This document shows positions 7,324-13,660 of a stretch of 15,554 nt of DNA, piece after piece. Each line of letters begins with the position of its first letter. Position 1 is the first letter of the stretch. The translations under genes and the position numbers were made by a program. The DNA comes from Thermodesulfatator atlanticus (GTDB taxonomy: Bacteria; Desulfobacterota; Thermodesulfobacteria; Thermodesulfobacteriales; Thermodesulfatatoraceae). Under the pieces are notes generated by a model. That model did no database searches, was not told the origin of the DNA, and saw nothing but the letters and a program-made list of their open reading frames with translations. The stretch lies in contig DROK01000296.1 in assembly GCA_011321895.1 (NCBI GenBank), positions 1 to 15,554 of the forward strand, in the 5' to 3' direction.

Positions 7324-7329
7324 ATTATA
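7324..7329 (-). promoter_or_regulatory. -10 element (TATAAT) of the sensor operon
   Basis: The minus strand reads TATAAT, a perfect -10 hexamer, just upstream of the His-rich membrane protein gene. The expected start (about 7317) is only 2-4 nt before the ATG at 7314, so the transcript would be nearly leaderless. No convincing -35 is seen; the region 16-18 nt upstream is T-rich. A weak hairpin (GAGC-6 nt-GCTC, followed by T-rich sequence) just before it could end transcription of the methyltransferase gene. Confidence 0.4.
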
Positions 7330-7372
7330 TTCATTTTTGGGCCAAAGAAAAACTTAATAAGAGCAAATCAGC

Positions 7373-7918
7373 TCAGGTCCCTTTACGGTAAAAATAAATG
7401 GGGTCTTCCTCCTTTAATACCAGATATGGCTTCCACCCGGGCAGAGGGAAGTTGGCACTGACAATAACCGCCCCTTCTTTGGCCTCTTTGCGCAGCTTGG
7501 GAGCCAGGTCTTTTAAGACGTCAGGGAAAAGATAACAAAAAATGAGGTCGTAGTCTTTCAGGTTGGCCGCGAAAAAATCTTCCCTTCTTATCTCTGCCGG
7601 GACCCCGGCCAGAAAGTTTTTAAGCCGGGCGAGCACATAGGCCCACGGATTTATTTCATACCCCACCCCCAGGATACCAAAGCGCCGGTACATGGCCCGC
7701 AGGAGTCGGCCATCACCGCAGCCCAGGTCCACAAAACTGGTCTCCGGCGAAAGGGGTCCTAAAGCCTCAAGCATGGCCCTTATTTTGGCCCGAGAAGTGG
7801 AAACAAAAAGGGCGCCCCCGGTACGCCTCAACACCAGCACGGTCCCCAGGGCGTAACAGAGTTTTAAAAAGGCCAGGGGGAGAAGCAGGGCCAGGGTCCC
7901 GAAAATAAAAAGCTTCAT
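7373..7918 (-). CDS. Membrane-anchored class I SAM methyltransferase, FAM173/ATPSCKMT-like
   Basis: Residues 3-29 form one membrane anchor. The rest is a small Rossmann methyltransferase: SAM motif I is VDLGCGDGRLL (63-73), followed by GVGYEINPWAYVLAR (84-98, ribose-binding Glu88), a DYDLIFCYLFP strand (122-132) and ANFPLPGW (155-162). The combination of GDGR, GYE-NPW and FPLPGW matches my recollection of the FAM173 family, whose eukaryotic members methylate lysine on the ATP synthase c subunit and the ADP/ATP carrier and are also membrane-anchored. A lysine methyltransferase for a membrane protein is therefore plausible here; the substrate is unknown. The start ATG overlaps the scpA stop (ATGA), so the two genes are co-translated. 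Confidence 0.75.
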   Translation of the reverse strand: MKLFIFGTLALLLPLAFLKLCYALGTVLVLRRTGGALFVSTSRAKIRAMLEALGPLSPETSFVDLGCGDGRLLRAMYRRFGILGVGYEINPWAYVLARLKNFLAGVPAEIRREDFFAANLKDYDLIFCYLFPDVLKDLAPKLRKEAKEGAVIVSANFPLPGWKPYLVLKEEDPIYFYRKGT

Positions 7919-8604
7919 CGCCGTACCACCTGGATGTCAGAGGTGGGGTCTGGTTGAATGAGGCGAATCTTTTGCCGGAAGGCCAGTTCCAAAAGGGCCA
8001 GAAAAAGGGCGATGACTTCCTCGCGGCTTTGGGCCTGAGCCAAAAGTTCCCGAAAATAAAGGTATTTCTTTCTCTTTAGTTGGTCCAGGATGAAGGGGAT
8101 CTTTTCCGCCAGAAGATTTCTGGCCCGGGCCACCTCAAGGGAAGTGATGGTCCTCCGGGCCAGAACCTCCTTTAAGGCCGAAAGCAAATCAAAGAGGGAG
8201 ACCGCAAGCCCTTCGTGAGGGGTGGGCTCCTCGCCAGGAGGAACAAATACTTCGCGGTCAAGCACCGGGCGGGCGTCCAAAAGAGCTGCCGCTTGCTGAA
8301 ACTTGGCCAGCTCCAGCAGGGAGGTTACGATCTCCTGACGGGGATCTTCCTCTTCTTGAGCCGGGGGTTCTTCTTTCGGGAGCAACAACTGGCTTTTCAG
8401 GTAAAGCAGAGTGGCCGCCATCAGCAAATATTCCGCCGCCACCTCCAGATCAAGGGCCTTCATCATTTCAAGGTAGGCCAGATACTGCTCGGTAATGAGA
8501 GAAATAGGCAGATCAAATATATTGAGCTTGTTTTTGCGCACCAAGTGCAGTAATAAATCAAGAGGACCTTCAAATACCGGGATTTTAACGATGCACTCAG
8601 ACAT
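7915..8604 (-). CDS. scpA: Segregation and condensation protein A
   Basis: The 229-residue protein opens with the ScpA signature VFEGPLDLLLHLVRKNKLNIFDLPI and continues with EQYLAYLEMMKALDLEVAAEYLLMAATLLYLKSQLLLP. These N-terminal helices bind the SMC neck. The C-terminal part (about 140-220) is the winged-helix-like end that caps the SMC head. ScpA bridges SMC and ScpB in the bacterial condensin complex for chromosome compaction and segregation. Length is in the family range. scpB is not in the window; the usual neighbour is replaced by the methyltransferase gene. The ATG at 8604 has no strong Shine-Dalgarno; it overlaps the start of the divergent thioredoxin-like gene by 14 bp. Confidence 0.95.
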   Translation of the reverse strand: MSECIVKIPVFEGPLDLLLHLVRKNKLNIFDLPISLITEQYLAYLEMMKALDLEVAAEYLLMAATLLYLKSQLLLPKEEPPAQEEEDPRQEIVTSLLELAKFQQAAALLDARPVLDREVFVPPGEEPTPHEGLAVSLFDLLSALKEVLARRTITSLEVARARNLLAEKIPFILDQLKRKKYLYFRELLAQAQSREEVIALFLALLELAFRQKIRLIQPDPTSDIQVVRR

Positions 8605-8926
8605 TCTTAAACTTGAAATTCTTTATTCTCCAAAGTGCAGGAGTTATCAAGAGCTTGAACTTTTATTACGTCAAGTATTAGCCGAGCTAAACGTCCCTTA
8701 CCAGCTGTCCACCAGAGAAATCAAAGACCTGGCTGAAGCCCAAAAAATAAATTTCTTTGGCTCCCCAACCGTTAAAGTAAATGGCCAGGAGCTTGAGCCG
8801 GAAGCAGGCGGGCGCATCACCCTGGCCTGAAGGCCTTACCGGGCGCCGGACGGGCGCCTTAAAAGATTGCCTGAAAAAGGACAATTGAAAAACTGGCTTT
8901 TGAGGTTTATCGAAAAAGATGCCTGA
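8591..8926 (+). CDS. Thioredoxin-like selenoprotein (in-frame UGA, predicted Sec80)
   Basis: Conventional reading stops at TGA 8828-8830 and gives 79 residues. In the same frame the sequence continues for 31 sense codons (ending NWLLRFIEKDA) to TGA 8924-8926, which overlaps the trmO start by 8 nt, like the other junctions of this operon. The N terminus looks like a small thioredoxin fold: strand LKLEILYSPKCRSY with Cys16, then a helix, then FFGSPTVKVNGQE, the GSPT-V-V-NG pattern of small thioredoxin-like proteins. From memory, homologues have a Cys in a C-R-x-Y motif after this point; here the TGA stands just before Arg-Pro-Tyr. A stem-loop of bacterial SECIS type follows. Predicted product: 111 residues, a Cys16/Sec80 redox protein of unknown substrate. 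The ATG at 8591 is the only good start in frame near scpA; no strong Shine-Dalgarno. The alternative is a 79-residue truncated protein. Confidence 0.75.
8622..8650 (-). promoter_or_regulatory. Possible sigma-70 promoter of scpA
   Basis: The minus strand has TTGATA (8650-8645), a 17-nt spacer and AATAAA (8627-8622), matching 5/6 and 4/6 of the consensus. The start would be near 8615, about 11 nt before the scpA ATG. It lies inside the coding region of the divergent thioredoxin-like gene. Prediction from consensus only. Confidence 0.35.
8831..8872 (+). promoter_or_regulatory. Candidate bacterial SECIS element
   Basis: Directly after the in-frame TGA there is a stem of 6 G-C pairs (GGCGCC 8842-8847 with GGCGCC 8853-8858), extended by a G-U pair (8841/8859), around a 5-nt loop GGACG (8848-8852). 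Lower helices CTT/AAG (8835-8837 with 8863-8865) and AGGC/GCCT (8831-8834 with 8869-8872) can close the structure through internal loops. The loop begins 17 nt after the TGA and has G in its first two positions, which fits the general bacterial SECIS model (a stem-loop just 3' of UGA with G at the loop start) bound by SelB. Confidence 0.65.
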
Positions 8927-9344
8927 TAAACCAGAAGAAATCTGTTACCGCCCCATTGGCTGGGTACGCACCAAGGCCAAAGAAGTGCCCCGGTTTTTTA
9001 CTATCTCCAAGGTGAGGGGAGAAATCCACGTCCTTCCCAAGTACCAGGTAGGACTCAAGGACATTAAACCCGGGGACGAAATCTGTGTCCTCTTCCATTT
9101 CCACAAAAGCCCCCCCTTTGAAGAAAGACACCTCATCCAGGAACCTCCCCACCGGCCGGGAGAAAAAAAGGGAGTCTTTAGCACCTGTTCGCCGATAAGG
9201 CCAAACGCCCTCGGGCTTTCGGTGCTTAAGGTCTTGGCGGTCAAAGGAAACGTACTAGAAGTGGAACGTTTGGACATGTATGACGGCACCCCTGTGCTTG
9301 ATATCAAACCTTTCAAACTCACGGGAGAAGACGATGAAAGCTAA
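8919..9344 (+). CDS. trmO: tRNA (N6-threonylcarbamoyladenosine37-N6)-methyltransferase TrmO
   Basis: This 141-residue protein of the TsaA/TrmO (UPF0066) family has the family's order of motifs: YRPIGWVRT near the N terminus, the central KKGVFSTCSPIRPNALGLSVLKVL (about 83-106), and the C-terminal LDMYDGTPVLDIKPF (118-132). TrmO methylates t6A at position 37 of threonine tRNAs using SAM. It is shorter than the roughly 235-residue Escherichia coli protein, which has an extra C-terminal domain; single-domain forms are common. The ATG at 8919 overlaps the stop of the predicted selenoprotein by 8 nt and the gene overlaps the DUF4197 start by 11 nt. An older annotation would be tsaA. Confidence 0.92.
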   Translation: MPDKPEEICYRPIGWVRTKAKEVPRFFTISKVRGEIHVLPKYQVGLKDIKPGDEICVLFHFHKSPPFEERHLIQEPPHRPGEKKGVFSTCSPIRPNALGLSVLKVLAVKGNVLEVERLDMYDGTPVLDIKPFKLTGEDDES

Positions 9345-10056
9345 GCTCCTGGGGAGCCTCATCCTGGTATTGGTCTTCTTTTCGTCCGCTCAAGCCGGCT
9401 TTTGGGAAAGGCTGGAAAATATCCTCAAAAAGACCACCAGCACCCAGGGCCTCAGCCAGGAAGAACTGATAAAGGGGCTTAAAGAGGCCCTCCTGGTCGC
9501 AAGCAAAAGGGCGGTTTCATTCCTGGGAGACCCTGAAAACCTTTTGCAGAACCCAGACCTGCGCATCCCCCCGCCCCCTAAAGTGGCCAAGGTCACAAAT
9601 TTCCTGAAAAAAGTGGGTTTTAAAAACCAGGTTGAAAATTTTGAAGAAAGTCTAAACGTGGCCGCGGCCGCGGCCATCAAGGAAGCCCTTCCGGTCTTCA
9701 AACAGGCCATTTCCGCAATTACTTTTGAAGACGCCCGCCAGCTACTCAAAGGCGGGGAGACCGCCATCACCGATTATTTTCGCCAAAAGACCTCGGACGA
9801 ACTCTACCAAAGGTTTTATCCTTTAGTCCAAAAAAGCCTCAAAAAAGTAGGGGTAACCCGAAAATACCAGGAGTTGATCAATAACTCCTACGCGGCCTCT
9901 TACCTGCGGGGTACCAAGGTAGACCTTGACCACTACGTAACCCAGGCGGCCCTGGACCGCCTTTTTGACACCCTGGCCCAGGAGGAAATCAAGCTGAGAA
10001 AAGACCCGGCCGCCCGTACCACCGCTTTGCTACGTAAGCTGTTTGGTTCATCTTGA
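9334..10056 (+). CDS. DUF4197 family exported protein
   Basis: The ATG at 9334 is preceded by GGAGAAG and starts inside the end of trmO; an ATG further upstream at 9280 would add residues in front of the signal peptide and is rejected. Residues 1-21 are a signal peptide ending AQA. The mature 219 residues are mainly helical and charged, with the DUF4197 pattern: a helix beginning GLKEALLVAS, then RIPPPPKVAKVTNFLKKVGF, then NVAAAAAIKEALPVFKQAI, then FEDARQLLKGGETAITDYFR. The function of this family is unknown; the sequence indicates a soluble periplasmic protein with no membrane segment or lipobox. It overlaps rlmH by 1 nt (TGATG). Confidence 0.85.
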   Translation: MKAKLLGSLILVLVFFSSAQAGFWERLENILKKTTSTQGLSQEELIKGLKEALLVASKRAVSFLGDPENLLQNPDLRIPPPPKVAKVTNFLKKVGFKNQVENFEESLNVAAAAAIKEALPVFKQAISAITFEDARQLLKGGETAITDYFRQKTSDELYQRFYPLVQKSLKKVGVTRKYQELINNSYAASYLRGTKVDLDHYVTQAALDRLFDTLAQEEIKLRKDPAARTTALLRKLFGSS

Positions 10057-10523
10057 TGCGCTGGCCCACCAGAGTACGCCTTATTTTGCCCGGAAAAATC
10101 AAGTTTCCTTTCGTAAAAGAAGGGGCGTCCTTTTATCAGAAACGGCTCAACCATTATTTTCCCTTCGGGATAGAGGAAAAGAAGGTTCCCAAGGGCAAAG
10201 ACCAGGCCGTCAAAGAGAAAGAAGGAGAAATAATGCTCAAGGCCCTGGGGGCTGGAAGCTACGTCATCGCCCTGGATGAGAGGGGAAAATCCTTTGACTC
10301 CCTTTCCTTTGCCCGTTTCTTTCAAGACCTGCTCGAAAAAGAAAGAGAAATCGTCTTTTTAATAGGTGGTCCTTTCGGCCTCTCTGAGAAGGCTTTACGG
10401 GCGGCCCGCTTGCGGCTTTCCCTCTCAAACTTTACCCTGGGGCACGAAATAGCCCTCTTGGTCCTTTTGGAGCAGCTTTACCGGGCGGCAAGTATTATCT
10501 CCGGTGAACCTTACCACAAATGA
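10056..10523 (+). CDS. rlmH: 23S rRNA (pseudouridine1915-N3)-methyltransferase RlmH
   Basis: This 155-residue SPOUT methyltransferase has the C-terminal trefoil knot motifs YVIALDERGKSFDSLSFA, FLIGGPFGLS, and the highly characteristic end LSLSNFTLGHEIALLVLLEQ followed by YRAASIISGEPYHK. RlmH methylates pseudouridine 1915 in helix 69 of 23S rRNA of the assembled ribosome with SAM. Length matches the family. ATG 10056 overlaps the preceding TGA by one base; a TTG one codon upstream is possible. It overlaps the glycosyltransferase start by 4 nt (ATGA). A weak point: the N terminus (MRWPTRVRLILPGK) is a few residues longer than usual before the first strand. Confidence 0.97.
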   Translation: MRWPTRVRLILPGKIKFPFVKEGASFYQKRLNHYFPFGIEEKKVPKGKDQAVKEKEGEIMLKALGAGSYVIALDERGKSFDSLSFARFFQDLLEKEREIVFLIGGPFGLSEKALRAARLRLSLSNFTLGHEIALLVLLEQLYRAASIISGEPYHK

Positions 10524-11374
10524 AACCTCTGGTTTCGGTCATCATTCCCACCTATAACCGGGCCCGTTTTCTCAAAGAGGCCCTGGCCTCGGTGCTGGCC
10601 CAGACTTACCGTCCTTTGGAAATAATCGTGGTGGACGACGGCTCAACCGATGAGACCTCAAAAGTGGTGTCCCGTTTTCCCGTAAGATACGTCCGTACCC
10701 CGCACCGAGGGGTCGCTGCGGCGCGTAACCGCGGCCTGAGTAAGGCCCGGGGGGCCTTGATCGCCTTTCTTGACAGTGACGACCTCTGGTTGCCCCGGAA
10801 GATAGAAGTACAGGTCTCTTTCTTTGAACACCAGCCAGAGGCCTTAGCCGTCCAGACTGAAGAGGTCTGGCTACGAGGAGGCAAACGCGTAAACCCCAAA
10901 AAGAGGCACCGCAAACCTTCGGGCCATTTTTTTGACCGGGCCCTGGAATTATGTCTTATAAGCCCCTCGGCGGTGATGTTGCGCCGCGAGGTGCTTGAAG
11001 AAATCGGGGGCTTTGACGAAACCTTCCCCGTTTGTGAAGATTACGAGCTGTGGCTCAGGCTCCTGGCTCGTTACCCGGTCTATCTGATCCCGGAACCCCT
11101 GGTGATCAAACGGGGCGGACATCCCGATCAGCTCTCAAAGACCCCTGGCCTTGACTGGTACCGTCTAAAGGCCCTGGCCAAAATTTATCGTCAACCCCAC
11201 TTAAGCCCGGCCATGAGGCTTTTGGTCCTGAAAGAGGCCCTTTTTAAGGCTGCCGTCTACGCCAAAGGGGCCCGCAGACGGGGTAAGTGGTGGGAAGTTT
11301 ATGAAATCGAAAAGACCCTGGCCGAAATTTTAAGTTCACCCGGTCTGGTACCGACCAAGGCCTTAAGCAAATGA
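10520..11374 (+). CDS. Family 2 glycosyltransferase
   Basis: This 284-residue GT-A fold enzyme starts with VSVIIPTYNRARFLKEAL and has the nucleotide-binding strand IIVVDDGSTDET (Asp39/Asp40), GVAAARNRGLSKARG, the metal-binding DSDD (85-88) in AFLDSDDLW, and the acceptor-side GGFDETFPVCEDYELWLRL with Glu173-Asp174 as the likely catalytic pair. GT2 enzymes transfer a sugar from an NDP-sugar, usually in the cytoplasm for surface polysaccharide or lipid-linked glycans; donor and acceptor cannot be told. No membrane helices are evident. It overlaps rlmH (ATGA) and precedes pilZ by 42 nt, so it is part of the same operon. Confidence 0.93.
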   Translation: MKPLVSVIIPTYNRARFLKEALASVLAQTYRPLEIIVVDDGSTDETSKVVSRFPVRYVRTPHRGVAAARNRGLSKARGALIAFLDSDDLWLPRKIEVQVSFFEHQPEALAVQTEEVWLRGGKRVNPKKRHRKPSGHFFDRALELCLISPSAVMLRREVLEEIGGFDETFPVCEDYELWLRLLARYPVYLIPEPLVIKRGGHPDQLSKTPGLDWYRLKALAKIYRQPHLSPAMRLLVLKEALFKAAVYAKGARRRGKWWEVYEIEKTLAEILSSPGLVPTKALSK

Positions 11375-11416
11375 AAGGGCAAGACGATAAGAGCAAAAGG
11401 ACGGAGCGAAAGACAG

Positions 11417-11761
11417 ATGATGGACAAACGCCTTTTTAGCCGTTTCAAACTGCAAGCAGAGTGTTCCTGGGCCTTCAAAAAAGACCTCAGGGTATTTAAC
11501 GCCACCCTTGAAGACCTGAGTCTGGGAGGTCTACGCATCAGCACGGACACCCCCCTTTCCCCCGGGCAAGAAATCATATTTTCCATCCCGTTAAAACCGC
11601 CCATTAAGGGTACCGCCCGGGTGGTGTGGGTCAAAAAAGAGGGGCCGCGATACAGCGCCGGGTTAGAAATAGTAGAGATGAAAGAAAAGTTTCGCAAAAA
11701 CTTACAAGACCTTATCAACCAGTTTACTCTGAGCTCTCTTTCAGACGCCCATTTTCGCTAA
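11417..11761 (+). CDS. PilZ domain protein (possible c-di-GMP receptor)
   Basis: This 114-residue protein consists almost only of a PilZ barrel: KRLFSRFKL at the N terminus (the position of the RxxxR motif, here with Arg5 and Arg9), the D-x-S-x-x-G motif as LEDLSLGGLRIST, then LSPGQEIIFSIPL and TARVVWVKKEGPRYSAGLEIV. PilZ proteins with both motifs bind cyclic di-GMP and alter motility, polysaccharide synthesis or transcription. Here both motifs look present, so binding is plausible. GGAG lies about 11 nt before the ATG; a second ATG follows directly. It is last of the plus-strand operon, and its stop overlaps the metG stop on the other strand by 3 bp or so (shared CTAA). Confidence 0.85.
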   Translation: MMDKRLFSRFKLQAECSWAFKKDLRVFNATLEDLSLGGLRISTDTPLSPGQEIIFSIPLKPPIKGTARVVWVKKEGPRYSAGLEIVEMKEKFRKNLQDLINQFTLSSLSDAHFR

Positions 11762-13659
11762 CTTACCTTACTGCCAGGGGCAAGATCCTTGTCGGGGACG
11801 AGGAGGGCCAGTTGGTCCTTATCCTTGGCGGCAAGAATCATCCCCTGCGAAACCACCCCTCTGATCTTGGCCGGTTTAAGGTTGGCCAAAAGGACCACCT
11901 TTTTGCCAACGAGCTCTTCCGGGCGGTAATATTCAGCCACGCCGGCCACCACCGTTCTTTCTTCCGGGCAGCGTACGGTAAGCTTTAACAGGCGCTCGGT
12001 CCCGGGAACCCGCTCCGCCGCTTTTACCTCTGCCACCCTCAGGTCAAGGCGTTTAAAATCTTTAAGCTCTATAAGGGGTTCTTCTTGAGAGGGCCTGGTC
12101 TCGGCCTCTTTGGGGCTTTCTTCGGAGACCTCAGGCCCCTTTTCTTCTATCCGGGGGAATAGGGCCTTTCCCCTCTGGGTTTTAAGCCCTGGTTTTAAGA
12201 CGCCAAACTTTTTCAGTTCCTCGGCTTTCAGGTGTTTTTGCGGTTCAAGACCGAGATTGGTCAAGATGCGCTCACAGGAGGCGGGCATCACCGGCCAGAG
12301 GGCCTGGGCCAGGAGTCTTAAGACCTCAAGCAGGTAATAGATGACCGTGGCCAGGCGCTCCTGTTTCCCTTCTTTGGCCAGTTTCCAGGGGGCCTGGTGG
12401 TCGATGTAACGGTTGGCTTCCCGCACCAGCTCCCACAAAGTAGCCAGTGCCCGGTGAAACTCAAAATTTTCCATCAGCGAAAGGTATGCGGAGACCTTCT
12501 GCTGCGCGAGCTCCCATAAGGCCTTCTCCGGGGCCTCCGGACCAAAAGGTTCAGGGATCTCACCCTTGAAATATTTCCGCACCATGGTGAGGGTGCGGTA
12601 AACCAGGTTGCCAAGGTCGTTGGCGAGCTCAGCGTTAATCCTCACCCGCAGGGCCTCTTCACTGAAATTGGCGTCAAGCCCAAAGGCCATCTCCCGCAAC
12701 AGGAAATAGCGCACCTGGTCACACCCGTAGCGCGCTACCAGGTCTTTAGGGCGCACGATGTTGCCCAGCGACTTGGACATCTTGGCCTCACCCAGATTCC
12801 AGTATCCGTGGACGTGTAACCCGGCAAAGGGCGGCACCCCAAGGGCCTTCAGCATGATGGGCCAGTAGACGGCGTGGGGTTTAAGGATATCTTTGGCGAT
12901 CACGTGGTGGGCCGGCCAGTATTTCCGCCAGTTGGGATCGTGTGGGTAACCGATACCGGAAAGATAGTTGAGCAGGGCGTCAAACCACACGTAGGTGACA
13001 AAATTCTGGTCAAAAGGGAGCTCTATCCCCCAGGTGAGGCGGCTTTTGGGCCTTGAAATACAAAGATCCTCCAGCTCGTCTTTCAAGAAGGAAAGGATCT
13101 CGTTCCGGTAACGGGCCGGGGTAATGAGCTCCGGCTTTTTCTCAAGCAATTCAACGAGCCAGTCCTGGTATTTGGAGAGTCTGAAGAAGTAGTTGGCCTC
13201 TTTTAAAGGGGTGGGCGGGGTGCGGTGGTCCGGACAGAGGCCGTCCTGGAGCTCTTTTTCGGTTAAGAAACGCTCACAGCCGAAACAATAGAGCCCTTCG
13301 TATTCGTCGTAATAAATATCTCCCTGCTCGTAGATCTTTTGCAGGACCAGACGCACCACTTCCTGGTGCGCAGGCTCGGTGGTCCGGATAAACCGGGTGT
13401 AAGAAATGTTTAGCAGGGGCCAGGTCTCCTGGAAGAGTTTGCTCATCCTGTCCACGTATTCTTTGGGGGAAAGGCCTTCCCTGCGGGCGGCCTGGACGAT
13501 CTTGTCCCCGTGCTCGTCGGTCCCGGTAAGGAAGAACACCTCCTCGCCCAGGAGGCGTTTGAGCCGGGCCACCACGTCCGCCACCACGGTGGTATAGGCG
13601 TGTCCCAGATGAGGTTCCGCGTTTACGTAGTAAATGGGGGTAGTAATGTAAAAGGCCAT
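11758..13659 (-). CDS. metG: Methionine--tRNA ligase with C-terminal tRNA-binding domain
   Basis: The 633-residue class I synthetase begins MAFYITTPIYYVNAEPHLGH, with the HIGH-type motif HLGH at 17-20 and KMSKS at 293-297. A zinc knuckle is seen as Cys125-x2-Cys128 and Cys142-x2-His145. The catalytic core is followed by the anticodon-binding helical domain and, in the last 100 or so residues, an EMAPII/Trbp111-like OB fold (DFKRLDLRVAEVKAAERVPG, KIRGVVSQGMILA) that aids tRNA binding. The enzyme charges initiator and elongator tRNA-Met. The start at 13659 is chosen because AAGGAG lies 7 nt upstream and the protein begins at the family position; an upstream start would add 21 unrelated residues overlapping ricT. 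It is 1 nt past the ricT-like stop. Confidence 0.98.
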   Translation of the reverse strand: MAFYITTPIYYVNAEPHLGHAYTTVVADVVARLKRLLGEEVFFLTGTDEHGDKIVQAARREGLSPKEYVDRMSKLFQETWPLLNISYTRFIRTTEPAHQEVVRLVLQKIYEQGDIYYDEYEGLYCFGCERFLTEKELQDGLCPDHRTPPTPLKEANYFFRLSKYQDWLVELLEKKPELITPARYRNEILSFLKDELEDLCISRPKSRLTWGIELPFDQNFVTYVWFDALLNYLSGIGYPHDPNWRKYWPAHHVIAKDILKPHAVYWPIMLKALGVPPFAGLHVHGYWNLGEAKMSKSLGNIVRPKDLVARYGCDQVRYFLLREMAFGLDANFSEEALRVRINAELANDLGNLVYRTLTMVRKYFKGEIPEPFGPEAPEKALWELAQQKVSAYLSLMENFEFHRALATLWELVREANRYIDHQAPWKLAKEGKQERLATVIYYLLEVLRLLAQALWPVMPASCERILTNLGLEPQKHLKAEELKKFGVLKPGLKTQRGKALFPRIEEKGPEVSEESPKEAETRPSQEEPLIELKDFKRLDLRVAEVKAAERVPGTERLLKLTVRCPEERTVVAGVAEYYRPEELVGKKVVLLANLKPAKIRGVVSQGMILAAKDKDQLALLVPDKDLAPGSKVS

Positions 13660-13660
13660 C

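Noticed and set aside
8495..8590. Upstream start for the thioredoxin-like gene at 8495
   Set aside because: It would add 32 residues lying wholly on the antisense of scpA with no family resemblance; the thioredoxin strand starts just after the ATG at 8591.
8831..8918. Plain non-coding spacer or decayed 3' end of the thioredoxin-like gene
   Set aside because: A pseudogene is possible, but the open frame past the TGA, the precise overlap with trmO and the SECIS-like stem are better explained by selenocysteine.
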